The notes: generated by a model from the sequence alone, not told the origin. A DNA stretch of 64,000 nt from Ideonella sp. (GCA_016721465.1 JADKIA010000026.1:1-64000), one strand, 5' to 3'. Counted from the first letter of the stretch, positions 38,497 through 48,099 are shown. Made by a program: numbers and translations.

Positions 38497-39672
38497 TCAC
38501 GCCGCCATCAGCCGCCACAACGAGGTGACCTCCGCCGCGCGCGCGGCATGCAGCGGGTCACTCGCATCGGCCACCTTGGGGTGCTGCGGCTGGGTATCGA
38601 TGCGGCCGGCCACGCGCAGGCCGCCCTCGGCGATCCAGGCCAGCAGCTCCTCGCGCGAGCGCAGGCCCAGGTGCTCGGCCAGGTCGGACAGGATCAGCCA
38701 GCCTTCGCCTCCGGGCGCGAGGTGCGCGGCCAGCCCGCCGAGGTAGGCGCGCAGCATGCGGCTGTCCGGGTCGTAGACGGCGGCGTCCAGGCTCGAATGG
38801 GCGGGCGCTGGCACCCAGGGCGGGTTGCAGACCACGAGCCCGGCCTTGCCCTCAGGCCAAAGGTTGGCCTGGGTGAGGGTCACCGAGGGCATCAGTTTCA
38901 GCCGCGTGAGGTTGTCGCGTGCGCAGGCCAGGGCGCGCTCGTCGCTGTCGGTGGCCACCACCTTGAGCAGGCGGCGTGCGAGCACGGCCGCCAGCACGCC
39001 GGTGCCGGTGCCGATGTCGAATGCGCCGTCGCGGTGGGCGGAAGCCGGCAACGGGGCATTGGCCACCAGTTCCACATACTCGCCGCGCACCGGCGAGAAC
39101 ACGCCGGCATGCGGGTGGATGCGGCCGTGCAGCGCCGCCACCGGCACGCCCTTCTTGCGCCACTCGTGCGCACCCACCAGGCCCAGCAGTTCGCGCAGCG
39201 AGCCCACGTAATGCTTGCTCGCGCGGCCATGCGCCTGCAGGCCGGCGGCGCGCACGTCGGGCGCGCGGCGCAGCGGCACGCTGTGGTCGGCATCGAAAGG
39301 CAGCAGCAACAGCCCCAGCAGCCGGGCGCGCTGGCCCTGGGCCTGGCGCTGGGCGAGGAAGGCCTCCTTCAGTGAAGACGCCGTGGACTTGTTCCCCGCG
39401 CCGGGCACGGGCTTGCCGGCCGATGATCGAGGCTGGCGCGCATCGAGCCGCCGGCCCAGGGCCTGCAGCAAGTGGCGCGCGTTCTGGTAGTCGCCCACCC
39501 AGAGCAGGCCCGTGCCCTCGCGCAGCCACTTCATCGCCTGGTCGGCCGACAGCTCGTCGCCCACCATCACCACATGCTCGGGCGGCGGATGGCCGGCCAG
39601 GGACCGCCAGCGCGCCGACTGCGCCTGGCCTTCGTCGTCGGACCAGTGGATGTGCGGCGCGGGATCCGTCAT
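38497..39672 (-). CDS. Class I SAM-dependent methyltransferase (small-methyltransferase type)
   Basis: A 391-residue protein. The C-terminal half is a Rossmann methyltransferase: AFDIGTGTGVLAAVLAR (SAM-binding), VVATDSDERALACARDNL and VVCNPPWVPAPA. The NPPW motif is typical of enzymes that methylate a nitrogen in DNA, rRNA or protein. The N-terminal half resembles the extra domain of RsmC-like enzymes but I cannot name the target. The gene converges on the phosphodiesterase gene with a 12-base gap. Confidence 0.8.
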   Translation of the reverse strand: MTDPAPHIHWSDDEGQAQSARWRSLAGHPPPEHVVMVGDELSADQAMKWLREGTGLLWVGDYQNARHLLQALGRRLDARQPRSSAGKPVPGAGNKSTASSLKEAFLAQRQAQGQRARLLGLLLLPFDADHSVPLRRAPDVRAAGLQAHGRASKHYVGSLRELLGLVGAHEWRKKGVPVAALHGRIHPHAGVFSPVRGEYVELVANAPLPASAHRDGAFDIGTGTGVLAAVLARRLLKVVATDSDERALACARDNLTRLKLMPSVTLTQANLWPEGKAGLVVCNPPWVPAPAHSSLDAAVYDPDSRMLRAYLGGLAAHLAPGGEGWLILSDLAEHLGLRSREELLAWIAEGGLRVAGRIDTQPQHPKVADASDPLHAARAAEVTSLWRLMAA

Positions 39673-39717
39673 GCCGGCATTGTCGCCCGCGGTGTCTCCC
39701 CCGAGCCGTGGATTGCT

Positions 39718-40323
39718 TCAGAACCGGCCTGTGGCCAATACGCGCTCGATCTGCGGCTTGCGATCGTTGCCCCAGAACGGCTCGCCGTCCACCACGAAAA
39801 AGGGCGCGCCGAACACCCCGGCGGCGATGGCCTGGTCGTTGGCGCGCTTGAGGCGGTCCTTCCAGACCGGGTCGTTCCAGGCGGCTTCGGCGGCGTCGGC
39901 GTCCAGCCCCGAATCGGCGGCCAGGGCCTTCAAGGCCAGCGGGTCGTTCAGCGCCACGCCGCGGGTGAAGTAGGCGCGGAAGGCACTGCGCGCCCAGTGG
40001 GCGGCATCGGTGGGGCTGCGGCTGTCGTGCAGCCACCAGAACACGCGGGCCGCGTTTTGTGTGCCGATGGGGAACGTCGCCGGCTGCTCGTAGGGCACGC
40101 CCTCGAAGCGCGCCGAGCGCGCAAAGTCGCGCAGGCTGTATTCGCGCTTGATGGGGTGGGCCACGGGGCTTTTCAGCTCGGCCGCCGCAAACGTGACCCC
40201 CAGCAGGATGGCGTGGCGCCGCACGGTGCGGCCATGGCGTGCGGCCAGCGCATCGACCCACTCGTTGGCGACGTAGGAATAGGGCGACGAAAAATCGAAC
40301 CAGAAATCGATGGGCGGCTTCAT
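39718..40323 (-). CDS. 2-hydroxychromene-2-carboxylate isomerase/DsbA-family protein
   Basis: A 201-residue thioredoxin-fold protein of the HCCA isomerase (kappa-class GST) family. It begins IDFWFDFSSPYSYVANEWVD, with the Ser that contacts glutathione in place of a redox CxxC. It then shows GVPYEQPATFPIGTQNAARV and the C-terminal AAGVFGAPFFVVDGEPFWGN. The family isomerises aromatic breakdown intermediates or acts as a glutathione-dependent oxidoreductase. No aromatic pathway lies nearby, so the role is unassigned. It is monocistronic or cotranscribed with the methyltransferase 45 bases downstream. Confidence 0.85.
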   Translation of the reverse strand: MKPPIDFWFDFSSPYSYVANEWVDALAARHGRTVRRHAILLGVTFAAAELKSPVAHPIKREYSLRDFARSARFEGVPYEQPATFPIGTQNAARVFWWLHDSRSPTDAAHWARSAFRAYFTRGVALNDPLALKALAADSGLDADAAEAAWNDPVWKDRLKRANDQAIAAGVFGAPFFVVDGEPFWGNDRKPQIERVLATGRF

Positions 40324-40392
40324 GCGAGCACCCTATCCCCGCCCATGAAGCAGGTCAATGCGGGAAGCTGCGGGCCACGGGACAATGACGAC

Positions 40393-41016
40393 ATGACTTG
40401 GCTCAATCTGGGGCTCGCCTTGACCGCCTTGCTGCTGGCGCTGGCGCTGCGCCCCTGGCGCGCGTTGACCGAGGCTGGCCCACCCTGGCCCTGGCTGGCC
40501 TGGTGGGCCAGCCTGCCGCTGCTGTGGGGTGCGGACCGCTACGCCGCCATGCCGATCGTGCAGCCGCTGTCGGGTGCCGCGCTGCTGGTGCTGCTGGCCG
40601 GTTGGCCGCTGGCCGTGCCGGCATTGGCGCTCACCGCGCTGATCACCATGGCCGTGGGTGGCCTGGAGGCGGCCGAGGCGCTGCAACGCTTCGTGTGGCT
40701 GGGCGTGGCGCCGGCCACCTTGGCGGTGATCGGCGGCGCCGCCGTGCGGCGCTGGCTGCCGCAGCAGCTGTTCATCTACATCCTCGGGCGTGGTTTCTTC
40801 GTCACCATGCTGGCGGCGGCCGGCGCAGGCGCGGCATCACTGGCCATCACCGGTGCGCCCTTGGGCAGCGACCCCGACGACGTGCTGCTGGCCCGCTGGC
40901 TGGCTGCGTCGGGCGAGGCCTTCCTCACCGGCATGCTGGTGGCCATCTTCGTCGCCTTCAGGCCGCATTGGCTGGCCACCTACTCCGACCGCCTGTACCT
41001 GCGGCCCCTGGGCTGA
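40393..41016 (+). CDS. Energy-coupling-factor permease-like membrane protein (CbiM-type)
   Basis: A 207-residue, very hydrophobic protein with about six membrane segments, including WLNLGLALTALLLALALRPW, LSGAALLVLLAGWPLAVPAL and FIYILGRGFFVTMLAAAGAG. The ending FLTGMLVAIFVAFRPHWLAT matches the short CbiM-like proteins annotated as energy-coupling-factor transporter permeases in this order. The other ECF components are not adjacent. It may be a partner-less metal or vitamin transporter component. The ATG at 40393 starts the first membrane segment. Confidence 0.65.
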   Translation: MTWLNLGLALTALLLALALRPWRALTEAGPPWPWLAWWASLPLLWGADRYAAMPIVQPLSGAALLVLLAGWPLAVPALALTALITMAVGGLEAAEALQRFVWLGVAPATLAVIGGAAVRRWLPQQLFIYILGRGFFVTMLAAAGAGAASLAITGAPLGSDPDDVLLARWLAASGEAFLTGMLVAIFVAFRPHWLATYSDRLYLRPLG

Positions 41017-41147
41017 CCCTCCGGCCAGCAGCATCGCCAGAAACCAGGTCGCGGGGGCTGAAGTCCGGGCGCCTTGCGCCGATATCCTGGGTGCGACGCT
41101 CGCGTCGCCCACCGGGGAGCGTCCCCCCGTGGCAAACCGAGGCCGCC

Positions 41148-42047
41148 ATGACCGCCCTTGCCGACCCAACGCCTGCCGTCGTCCCGCCGCCCACGTCGAA
41201 GATCTGCGACGACCTGGACCAGGCGCGCCGCAAGGGCCCCTTGCAGCTCATCCGCGTGCCGCCCTGCCCCGAGGCGCTGGCCCGGTTGCAGGTGTTGATG
41301 CAGCAGCCCGAACCCGACCTCACCGCCATCGGCGCGATCGCCGATGGCGACGTGGCCATGTCGGCCACCTTGATCCGCCGCGCCAACAGCCCGCTGTTCA
41401 CGGCCGGCTCGCCGGTCACCAGCGTGGGCCAGGCCATGAACCGGCTCGGCCTGAACGAGACCGTACAGCTGATGACCGGCGTGCTGGTGCAGGGTGCCGT
41501 CTCGACCAGCAGCCGACACCTGAAACGCTTCTGGGAACTGTCCACCCGTCGCGCGGCGGCCATGGGCTACATCGCCACCCAACTGCCCGGCATGGCGCCC
41601 GACCAGGCCCACATCTACGGCCTGTTCTGCCACGTGGGCATGCCGGTGATGATGCAGTGCGTGAAGGACTATGGCGGCACGATCGTCGAGGGCGAGGCGC
41701 GCATCGACCGCAGCTTCGTCGCCACCGAGAACATCAACCACAAGACCGACCACGCAGTGGTCGGTGCTCTGGTGTGCCGCACCTGGCGCATGGCGCCGAC
41801 CCTGGTGGCGGCCGTGCGACTGCACCACGACCTGCCCACGCTGGGCGACCGCGGCATCGAGCCCGAGGTGCAGACGCTGGTGGCCGCCGGCCTGATCGCC
41901 GAGCACCTGATGCGCCGCATCGAGTGCCTGCCCGCCGACCGCGAATGGAAGGACCACTGCGGCGCCGCGATGCGGTGGCTGTCCATCGAGGCCACCGACC
42001 TGGAGGTGTGGGAGCCCGAGGTTCAGCGGGTGTTCGACAACCTCTGA
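41148..42047 (+). CDS. HDOD-domain protein
   Basis: A 299-residue cytoplasmic protein with an HDOD domain spanning about residues 30-240: LQLIRVPPCPEALARLQVLM, AMSATLIRRANSPLFTAGSP, TSVGQAMNRLGLNETVQLMT and YGLFCHVGMPVMMQ. The HD metal ligands of true HD phosphohydrolases are lost, as is normal for HDOD proteins, which act in signalling rather than catalysis. The ATG at 41148 is chosen because upstream sequence in frame is non-coding. It converges on the acyl-CoA dehydrogenase gene with about 20 bases between. Confidence 0.85.
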   Translation: MTALADPTPAVVPPPTSKICDDLDQARRKGPLQLIRVPPCPEALARLQVLMQQPEPDLTAIGAIADGDVAMSATLIRRANSPLFTAGSPVTSVGQAMNRLGLNETVQLMTGVLVQGAVSTSSRHLKRFWELSTRRAAAMGYIATQLPGMAPDQAHIYGLFCHVGMPVMMQCVKDYGGTIVEGEARIDRSFVATENINHKTDHAVVGALVCRTWRMAPTLVAAVRLHHDLPTLGDRGIEPEVQTLVAAGLIAEHLMRRIECLPADREWKDHCGAAMRWLSIEATDLEVWEPEVQRVFDNL

Positions 42048-42068
42048 ACCGCCGCCCGCTGGTCGCGC

Positions 42069-43211
42069 TCAACCGAGCGCGCGCGCGATGAGGATCTTCT
42101 GCACCTCGGACGTGCCCTCGTAGATCTGGCACACGCGCACATCGCGGTAGATGCGCTCCACGGAGAAGTCGCTGACGTAGCCGTAGCCACCGAACACCTG
42201 GATGGCGCCCGAACACACGCGTTCGGCCATCTCACTGGCGTTGAGCTTGGCCATCGCGGCCTCTTTCAGGCAAGGACGGCCGGCGTCCTTCAGGCTCGCG
42301 GCGTGCCAGATGAGCTGGCGCGCGGCCTCGATCTGGGTGGCCATGTCGGCCAGCTTGAACTGCACCGCCTGGTGGTTGAAGATCGGCTGGCCGAACGCCG
42401 TGCGCTCCTTGCTGTAGGCCAGGGCCGCGTCGAAGGCCGCGCGTGCCATGCCCACGCATTGCGAGGCGATGCCGATGCGCCCGCCCTCCAGGCCGGACAG
42501 CGCGATCTTCAGGCCCTGGCCTTCCTCGCCCAGGCGATTGGCCACCGGCACGCGGCACTGATCGAAGTTGATCTGCGCCGTGTCGCTGGCGTGCTGGCCC
42601 ATCTTGTCCTCGATGCGCGAGACCTGGTAGCCCGGCGTGTTGGTGGGCACGACGAACGCGCTGATGCCCTTCTTGCCCGCGGCCTTGTCGGTGACCGCCA
42701 TCACGATGGCCAGGTCGCCGTTCTTGCCGCTGGTGATGAACTGCTTGACGCCGTTGATCACGTAGTGCGCGCCGTCGCCGTCGTTGACCAGAACGGCCGT
42801 CGTGCGCAAGCCGTCGGCCTGCGAGCCCACGTGCGGCTCGGTCAGGCAGAAGGCGCCGAGCATGTCGCCGCGCGCCAGGGGTTTGAGGAAACGCTGCTTC
42901 TGCTCGTCGTTGGCAAAGGCCATCAGGATCGAGCACACCGGGCAGTTGTTGACGCTGACCACGGTGCTGGTGGCGCCATCGCCGGCAGCGATCTCCTCCA
43001 GGATCAGCGACAGGGACAGATAGTCCAGTCCCGCGCCATCCCACTCGGCGGGCACGGCCACCCCATAGCAGCCGAGCGCCGCCAGGCCGCGCAACTCGGC
43101 GGCGGGGAACTGATGCGTCTTGTCCCACTGCGCCGCCTTGGGCGCGATCTCGGCTTGCACGAACTGGCGCACGGCATCTTGAACCGCGAGGTGGTCTTCA
43201 CTGAGCAGCAT
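42069..43211 (-). CDS. Short/branched-chain acyl-CoA dehydrogenase
   Basis: A 380-residue flavoprotein that oxidises a short- or branched-chain acyl-CoA to the 2-enoyl-CoA, passing electrons to ETF. Landmarks are LGAFCLTEPHVGSQADGLRT (FAD region), QFITSGKNGDLAIVMAV, GGRIGIASQCVGMARAAFDA and the C-terminal VFGGYGYVSDFSVERIYRDV then CQIYEGTSEVQKILIARAL, in which Glu at about 365 is the catalytic base of the short-chain type. The ATG at 43211 matches the usual family start. It lies near the branched-chain amino acid cluster at 45-49 kb but is separated from it by the foreign-looking segment. Confidence 0.9.
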   Translation of the reverse strand: MLLSEDHLAVQDAVRQFVQAEIAPKAAQWDKTHQFPAAELRGLAALGCYGVAVPAEWDGAGLDYLSLSLILEEIAAGDGATSTVVSVNNCPVCSILMAFANDEQKQRFLKPLARGDMLGAFCLTEPHVGSQADGLRTTAVLVNDGDGAHYVINGVKQFITSGKNGDLAIVMAVTDKAAGKKGISAFVVPTNTPGYQVSRIEDKMGQHASDTAQINFDQCRVPVANRLGEEGQGLKIALSGLEGGRIGIASQCVGMARAAFDAALAYSKERTAFGQPIFNHQAVQFKLADMATQIEAARQLIWHAASLKDAGRPCLKEAAMAKLNASEMAERVCSGAIQVFGGYGYVSDFSVERIYRDVRVCQIYEGTSEVQKILIARALG

Positions 43212-43343
43212 GGCGGGTCGTCGTTTCGCTAGGGTTTGGCTCTCCACGCCCCGCGTGAAGCAGCGCCCGAAAGTAGACCACAGGGCATGGACAGGCCAGC
43301 GCAGCTGCAGGCCGTGGCCCGTCGGGCCAGCGCAGACTGCGCC

Positions 43344-43930
43344 CTACTTGGCCGCGAAGCAATAGAACAGCCCGGCACCGCCCGTGGTCTTCAGCGCTTC
43401 CTGGCCACAGGCGCGGCTGGTGTGCGACGAGTTCCAGGACAGCGCCCAGGCGTCGGTGACCAGGCCGCTGCGGTCGTGGTGGCCGGTCATGGCCATGCCA
43501 TCCCCGCTCGAGGTCCAGGCGGCGCAGGTCATGTCCGGCGCGGGCGCGAAGGCGGTGCCATCCTCGCGCGAGCCGGTGAGGATGTCGTGCATGTTGGGCG
43601 TGTCGCCGCGCCCGTTGACCAGCCCACCCTTCTCGTTCAGCGCGGTGGCCTTGGTCAGGTTGTTCGCGCCGTGCAGTTGCAGCACGTCGCGCGCGATCAG
43701 CTCACCCTTGGCGTTGAACCACGGGCCGTTGCCGATGCGGTCACGCGCATGCACGGCCGGCGTCGTGCCGGCGGCGCTGGTGCTCAGGTAGGCGCGCCAA
43801 GTGCGGGCGCCCGCCCCCACCGCCGCGGCGAGCTTCTGGCAATGCGCATCCGCACCGGCCAAGCCGCCCAGGTTGGCGCCATTGCCCGGCCCGACGCTGG
43901 TGACGAAGAAGCCCATCGGCCCGGTCGACG
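43344..43930 (-). CDS. C-terminal part of a lectin-like/endostatin-like exported protein
   Basis: The frame after the G-only block begins with a Pro-rich linker and MGFFVTSVGPGNGANLGGLA. It continues through AHCQKLAAAVGAGARTWRAY, RDRIGNGPWFNAKGELIARD, RGDTPNMHDILTGSREDGTA and TGHHDRSGLVTDAWALSWNS to CGQEALKTTGGAGLFYCFAA. The four Cys and the layout match a small secreted domain, often annotated as lectin or collagen-like, seen in many proteobacteria after a Pro-rich linker. The N-terminus with its signal peptide should lie in the unreliable block. The family's ligand is unknown. Confidence 0.6.
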
Positions 43931-44285
<355 letters not shown>

Positions 44286-44289
44286 GGCG

Positions 44290-44645
44290 GGCGGATCGAC
44301 GGCTGATGCCGGCCGCGGAAAGAACTCACCTGCGGGCGATGTGAATGCCGGCGATATCAGCTCGAACAAGTCGCGCCTTCTCTGCCCCTTGAGTACCTGC
44401 CCTAGCAGGTTGCTTGTCTCGGTCAGTACCGTCGTAGTTGTAAGCAAGCGACCGAATTGAGCCGCGAAGTCAATCAGGAGGTTGGCGGCTTCGGTGTCGT
44501 ACTTCTCCAACCGCTTCCCACCGATCAACGTCGAATCGAACTTTGCGATTAGCAGCAATAACAGAACATTGGTGTCCAACAGAACGCCTAAGTCCTTGTA
44601 CTTGACCAGCAGTCGGTCAAGCTGGTCAGCCAGTCCGCCAATCAT
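44290..44645 (-). CDS. PIN-domain-like protein, 3' end lost
   Basis: About 118 residues are readable from the ATG at 44645 before the frame enters the G-only block. GVLLDTNVLLLLLIAKFD looks like the first PIN-domain strand with its metal-binding Asp, and TTTTVLTETSNLLGQVLKG carries the conserved Glu. PIN proteins are Mg-dependent RNases and often toxins. The start overlaps the stop of the small upstream gene (ATGA), an arrangement like antitoxin-toxin pairs. Base composition here is visibly lower in GC than the neighbouring metabolic genes, suggesting acquisition. Confidence 0.55.
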
Positions 44646-44953
44646 TGGACCAGTCGCATGTCCATCTTCATGAACTCGCCGGTTTCAGCATCGATGTAGA
44701 TGGTCTTGTACACACGATGCTCAACAAGGTCGTTCGGCCTTGCAAAGATGTTGTTCATCGCGCCGCCACCAGTAGCCACCGAAACTTGTCGGCTTCGCTG
44801 AAACCCCAACGTAACGGCCCAAGCCTTTTGCCCGCCTTCATCCGCCAGTTCGAGTTCCTCCAGAGCCAGATTTCGGAGTTGATCGTCCGAATAGAGCTGT
44901 TGGATCTCCTGTTTTGCCCTGGCAACGGCTTGCTGCGAACTCACTGTTGGCAT
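44642..44953 (-). CDS. Small protein paired with the PIN-like gene
   Basis: A 103-residue protein of unknown family: an N-terminal charged helix (QQAVARAKQEIQQLYSDDQL) and a beta-rich C-terminal half (KAWAVTLGFQRSRQVSV, VYKTIYIDAETGEFMKMDMR). The second half resembles a small alpha/beta fold with a GEFMKM strand, not a classical DNA-binding antitoxin. It overlaps the PIN-like gene by four bases and is probably its partner. It could be a non-canonical antitoxin or a member of an uncharacterised two-gene module. Confidence 0.6.
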   Translation of the reverse strand: MPTVSSQQAVARAKQEIQQLYSDDQLRNLALEELELADEGGQKAWAVTLGFQRSRQVSVATGGGAMNNIFARPNDLVEHRVYKTIYIDAETGEFMKMDMRLVQ

Positions 44954-45009
44954 TTGCTATCTCCATTGCGGCACGCGAGACGACTTCTTTGCAAATCGGC
45001 CCAGCGAGG

Positions 45010-46188
45010 CTACACCATCTCCAGCGCCAGCGCCGTGGCCTCGCCGCCGCCGATGCACAGCGAAGCCACGCCGCGCTTGGCGCCGCGCTTGCGCAGTGCG
45101 CCCAGCAGCGTGACCACGATGCGCGCACCCGAGGCGCCGATGGGGTGGCCCAGCGCACAGGCGCCGCCGTGCACGTTGACGATCTCGTGCGGCAGTTGGA
45201 AGTCGTGCATCGCCGCCATGGTGACGGCGGCAAAGGCCTCGTTCACTTCCCACAGGTTCACGCTCTTGGCGTCCCAGCCGGCCTTGTGCAGCACCTTGCG
45301 GATGGCGCCGGCCGGCGCGGTGGCGAACCACTCGGGGGCCTGGGCGTGCACCGAGTGCGCGACGATGCGCGCGATCGGCGCCAAGCCCATGTCGCGCGCC
45401 GTGGACTCACGCACCAGCACCAGTGCGGCCGCGCCATCGGAGATGCTGGACGCATTCGCCGCCGTGATGGTGCCGTCCTTCTTGAAGGCCGGCTTGAGCG
45501 ACGGGATCTTGTCGAGCTTGGCCTTGAACGGCTGCTCGTCGAACTTGATCAGCGTGTCCCCGCCCTTGCCGGGCAGTGCGACCGGTGCCATCTCCCAGTC
45601 GAAGCTGCCGTCCTCGTTGGCCTGCTTGGCGCGGGTGGTGGAGGTGATGGCGTAGTGGTCCTGCGCCTCGCGCGTGAAGCCGTACTTGGCCACGCACTGT
45701 TCAGCGAACACGCCCATGGCCTTGCCACGCTCGTAGGCGTCTTCCAGGCCATCGATGGCCATGTGGTCGAACAGCTGCGCGGCCCCGTACTTCACGCCCT
45801 TGCGCGCAAACATCAGGTGCGGGGCATTGGTCATGCTCTCCATGCCACCGGCCACCACCGCGCGCGCGCTGCCAGCCAGCAGCATGTCGTGCGCGAACAT
45901 CATCGTGCGCATGCCCGAGCCGCACATCTTGCTCAGCGTGACGGCACCGGCCGAATCGGGCAGGCCCGCGCGGCGCATGGCCTGGCGCGCCGGCGCCTGG
46001 CCCTGGCCGGCCATCAGGCAGTTGCCCATCAGCACCTCGTCGATCGCCTCACCGGGCACGCCGGCGCGCTCGACGGCCGCCTTGATGGCCACCGCGCCCA
46101 GCTCCCAGGCGGCGAGGGGCGAAAAATCGCCGAGCAGGCCGCCGATCGGCGTGCGGGCAGCGGAAACGATGACGACAGATTCAGCCAT
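45010..46188 (-). CDS. Acetyl-CoA C-acyltransferase (thiolase)
   Basis: A 392-residue thiolase. The nucleophile Cys is in LSKMCGSGMRTMM (about 89), the active-site His in GACALGHPIGASGAR (about 348) and the second Cys in VASLCIGGGEATA (about 378); VNEAFAAV is also intact. It condenses two acetyl-CoA or cleaves beta-ketoacyl-CoA, the last step of branched-chain and fatty acid breakdown. It lies downstream of carbonic anhydrase and isovaleryl-CoA dehydrogenase in the same direction. Annotation as AtoB/PhaA-type is likely; the exact chain-length preference is not visible. Confidence 0.92.
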   Translation of the reverse strand: MAESVVIVSAARTPIGGLLGDFSPLAAWELGAVAIKAAVERAGVPGEAIDEVLMGNCLMAGQGQAPARQAMRRAGLPDSAGAVTLSKMCGSGMRTMMFAHDMLLAGSARAVVAGGMESMTNAPHLMFARKGVKYGAAQLFDHMAIDGLEDAYERGKAMGVFAEQCVAKYGFTREAQDHYAITSTTRAKQANEDGSFDWEMAPVALPGKGGDTLIKFDEQPFKAKLDKIPSLKPAFKKDGTITAANASSISDGAAALVLVRESTARDMGLAPIARIVAHSVHAQAPEWFATAPAGAIRKVLHKAGWDAKSVNLWEVNEAFAAVTMAAMHDFQLPHEIVNVHGGACALGHPIGASGARIVVTLLGALRKRGAKRGVASLCIGGGEATALALEMV

Positions 46189-46226
46189 GGGGCGCTCCTG
46201 TGGGGTGGGTTGAGGGGTGAACGAAC

Positions 46227-46895
46227 TCAGTCGAGATCCGCGTGGAGGTCACGCGGATAGCGTTTCAATGCAGCGGCAAACACCGGCACCACGGCCTCGG
46301 GGCGGTCCATGGTGACCTCCAGATTCTTGAGCAGCCCGTCGCGCAGGCCATAGACCCAGCCGTGCACGGCAATCCTCTGGCTGCGCGCCCAGGCGTCCTG
46401 CAGCACGGTGGACAGCGCCACGTTGCCCACCTGCTCGATGACGTTCATTTCACACAGGATGTCTTCCTGCTGCTCGGGGGGCAGGTGGTGCAGGCGCTTG
46501 CGGTGGCGCAGTCGCACGTCCTGCACATGGCGCAGCCAGTTGTCGGCCAGGCCGACCCGGGTGCCCCGCAGCGCCGCGCGCACGCCGGCGCAGCCGTAGT
46601 GGCCCACCACCATGATGTGCTCGACCTTCAGGTGCTCCACCGCGAACTGGATGGTGGACAAGGCGTTGAGGTCGGAGTGCACCACCACATTGGCCACGTT
46701 GCGGTGCACGAACACCTCGCCGGGATCGAGCCCGGTGATCTCGTTGGCTGGCACGCGGCTGTCGGCGCAGCCGATCCACATGTAGCGCGGGCTCTGCTGC
46801 TGGGCCAGGCGCGTGAAGAAGCCCGGCTCGCGTGCCTCGGTTGCCTTGGCCCAGGCGCGGTTGTTGTCGAAGAGATCGTCAAGTTCCTGGTTCAT
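46227..46895 (-). CDS. can: Beta-class carbonic anhydrase
   Basis: A 222-residue enzyme interconverting CO2 and bicarbonate. The zinc ligands are Cys43 (WIGCADSRVPANE) and His99/Cys102 (VVGHYGCAGVRAAL), with the Asp45-Arg47 catalytic dyad, all at nearly the same positions as E. coli Can. The ATG at 46895 is chosen because it matches the family start. It lies 22 bases downstream of isovaleryl-CoA dehydrogenase. Bicarbonate is a substrate of the biotin carboxylase of leucine catabolism, so its place in this cluster makes sense. Confidence 0.95.
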   Translation of the reverse strand: MNQELDDLFDNNRAWAKATEAREPGFFTRLAQQQSPRYMWIGCADSRVPANEITGLDPGEVFVHRNVANVVVHSDLNALSTIQFAVEHLKVEHIMVVGHYGCAGVRAALRGTRVGLADNWLRHVQDVRLRHRKRLHHLPPEQQEDILCEMNVIEQVGNVALSTVLQDAWARSQRIAVHGWVYGLRDGLLKNLEVTMDRPEAVVPVFAAALKRYPRDLHADLD

Positions 46896-46917
46896 GGTCG
46901 GCCCTCGGATGCAGCGC

Positions 46918-48099
46918 TCACATGGTCTCGGCGAACAGCTCGCGGCCAATCAGCATGCGCCGAATCTCCGAGGTGCCGGCGCCGATCTCGTAGAGTTTGG
47001 CATCGCGCCACAGTCGACCCAGCGGGTATTCGTTGATGTAGCCGTTGCCGCCGAAGATCTGTACGCCCTCGCCCGCCATCCAGGTGGCCTTTTCGGCACA
47101 CCAGAGGATCACGCTGGCGCAGTCCTTGCGCACCTGGCGAACATGCTCGCTGCCCAGTTTGTCGAGATTCTTGCCCACCGTGTAGGCGAAGGCGCGTCCG
47201 GCCTGCAGCACGGTGTACATGTCGGCCACCTTGCCCTGGATGAGCTGGAACTCGCCGATGCTCTGGCCGAATTGCTTGCGGTCGTGGATGTAGGGCATCA
47301 CGTTGTCCATCACCGATTGCATGATGCCGATCGGGCCCGCCGACAGCACGGCGCGCTCGTAGTCCAGGCCACTCATCAGCACGCGTGCGCCGCCGCCCAG
47401 CTGGCCCAGGATGTTGGCCGCAGGCACCTCCACGTTCTGGAACACCAACTCGCCGGTGGAGCTGCCGCGCATGCCCAGCTTGTCGAGCTTTTGCGCGATC
47501 GAAAAGCCCTTCATGCCCTTCTCGATCAGGAAGGCCGTGACGCCACGCGCGCCGAGCTCGGGCTCGGTCTTCGCGTAGACCACCAGGGTGTCGGCATCGG
47601 GGCCGTTGGTGATCCAGAACTTCGAGCCGTTGAGCAGGTAGTAGCCGCCCTTGTCCTCTGCCTTGAGCTTCATGCTGATCACGTCGGAGCCGGCGCCGGG
47701 CTCGCTCATGGCCAGCGCACCCACGTGCTCGCCACTGACGAGCTTGGGCAGGTAGCGCGCCTTTTGCGACTCGCTGCCGTTGCGCTTGATCTGGTTGACG
47801 CACAGGTTGCTGTGCGCGCCGTAGCTCAGGCCCACCGAGGCCGAGGCACGGGAGATTTCCTCCATCGCGATCATTTGCGCCAGATAGCCCATGTTGGCGC
47901 CACCGTACTGCTCGGGCACGGTGATGCCCAGCACGCCCAGCTCGCCCATCTTGCGCCACAGGTCCATCGGGAACTGGTCGCTGCGGTCGATCTCCGCCGC
48001 CCGCGGCGCGATCTCGGCCAGTGCAAAGGCCCGCACCGCGTCGCGCAGCGCGTCGATGTCTTCGCCGAGTTGGAAATCGAGTCCGGGCAGCTGGCTCAT
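46918..48099 (-). CDS. liuA: Isovaleryl-CoA dehydrogenase
   Basis: A 393-residue flavoenzyme that oxidises isovaleryl-CoA to 3-methylcrotonyl-CoA in leucine breakdown. The catalytic Glu is in the isovaleryl-type position, LMSGLDYERAVLSAGPIGIM (about 248), and the alternative short-chain position reads YEIGAGTSEIRRMLIGR with Gly where other acyl-CoA dehydrogenases have Glu. This swap is diagnostic of isovaleryl-CoA dehydrogenase. FAD-region blocks GALAMSEPGAGSDVISMKLK and KFWITNGPDADTLVV are intact. It sits within a LiuR-type regulated cluster; the carboxylase and hydratase genes of the pathway are not in this window. Confidence 0.93.
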   Translation of the reverse strand: MSQLPGLDFQLGEDIDALRDAVRAFALAEIAPRAAEIDRSDQFPMDLWRKMGELGVLGITVPEQYGGANMGYLAQMIAMEEISRASASVGLSYGAHSNLCVNQIKRNGSESQKARYLPKLVSGEHVGALAMSEPGAGSDVISMKLKAEDKGGYYLLNGSKFWITNGPDADTLVVYAKTEPELGARGVTAFLIEKGMKGFSIAQKLDKLGMRGSSTGELVFQNVEVPAANILGQLGGGARVLMSGLDYERAVLSAGPIGIMQSVMDNVMPYIHDRKQFGQSIGEFQLIQGKVADMYTVLQAGRAFAYTVGKNLDKLGSEHVRQVRKDCASVILWCAEKATWMAGEGVQIFGGNGYINEYPLGRLWRDAKLYEIGAGTSEIRRMLIGRELFAETM

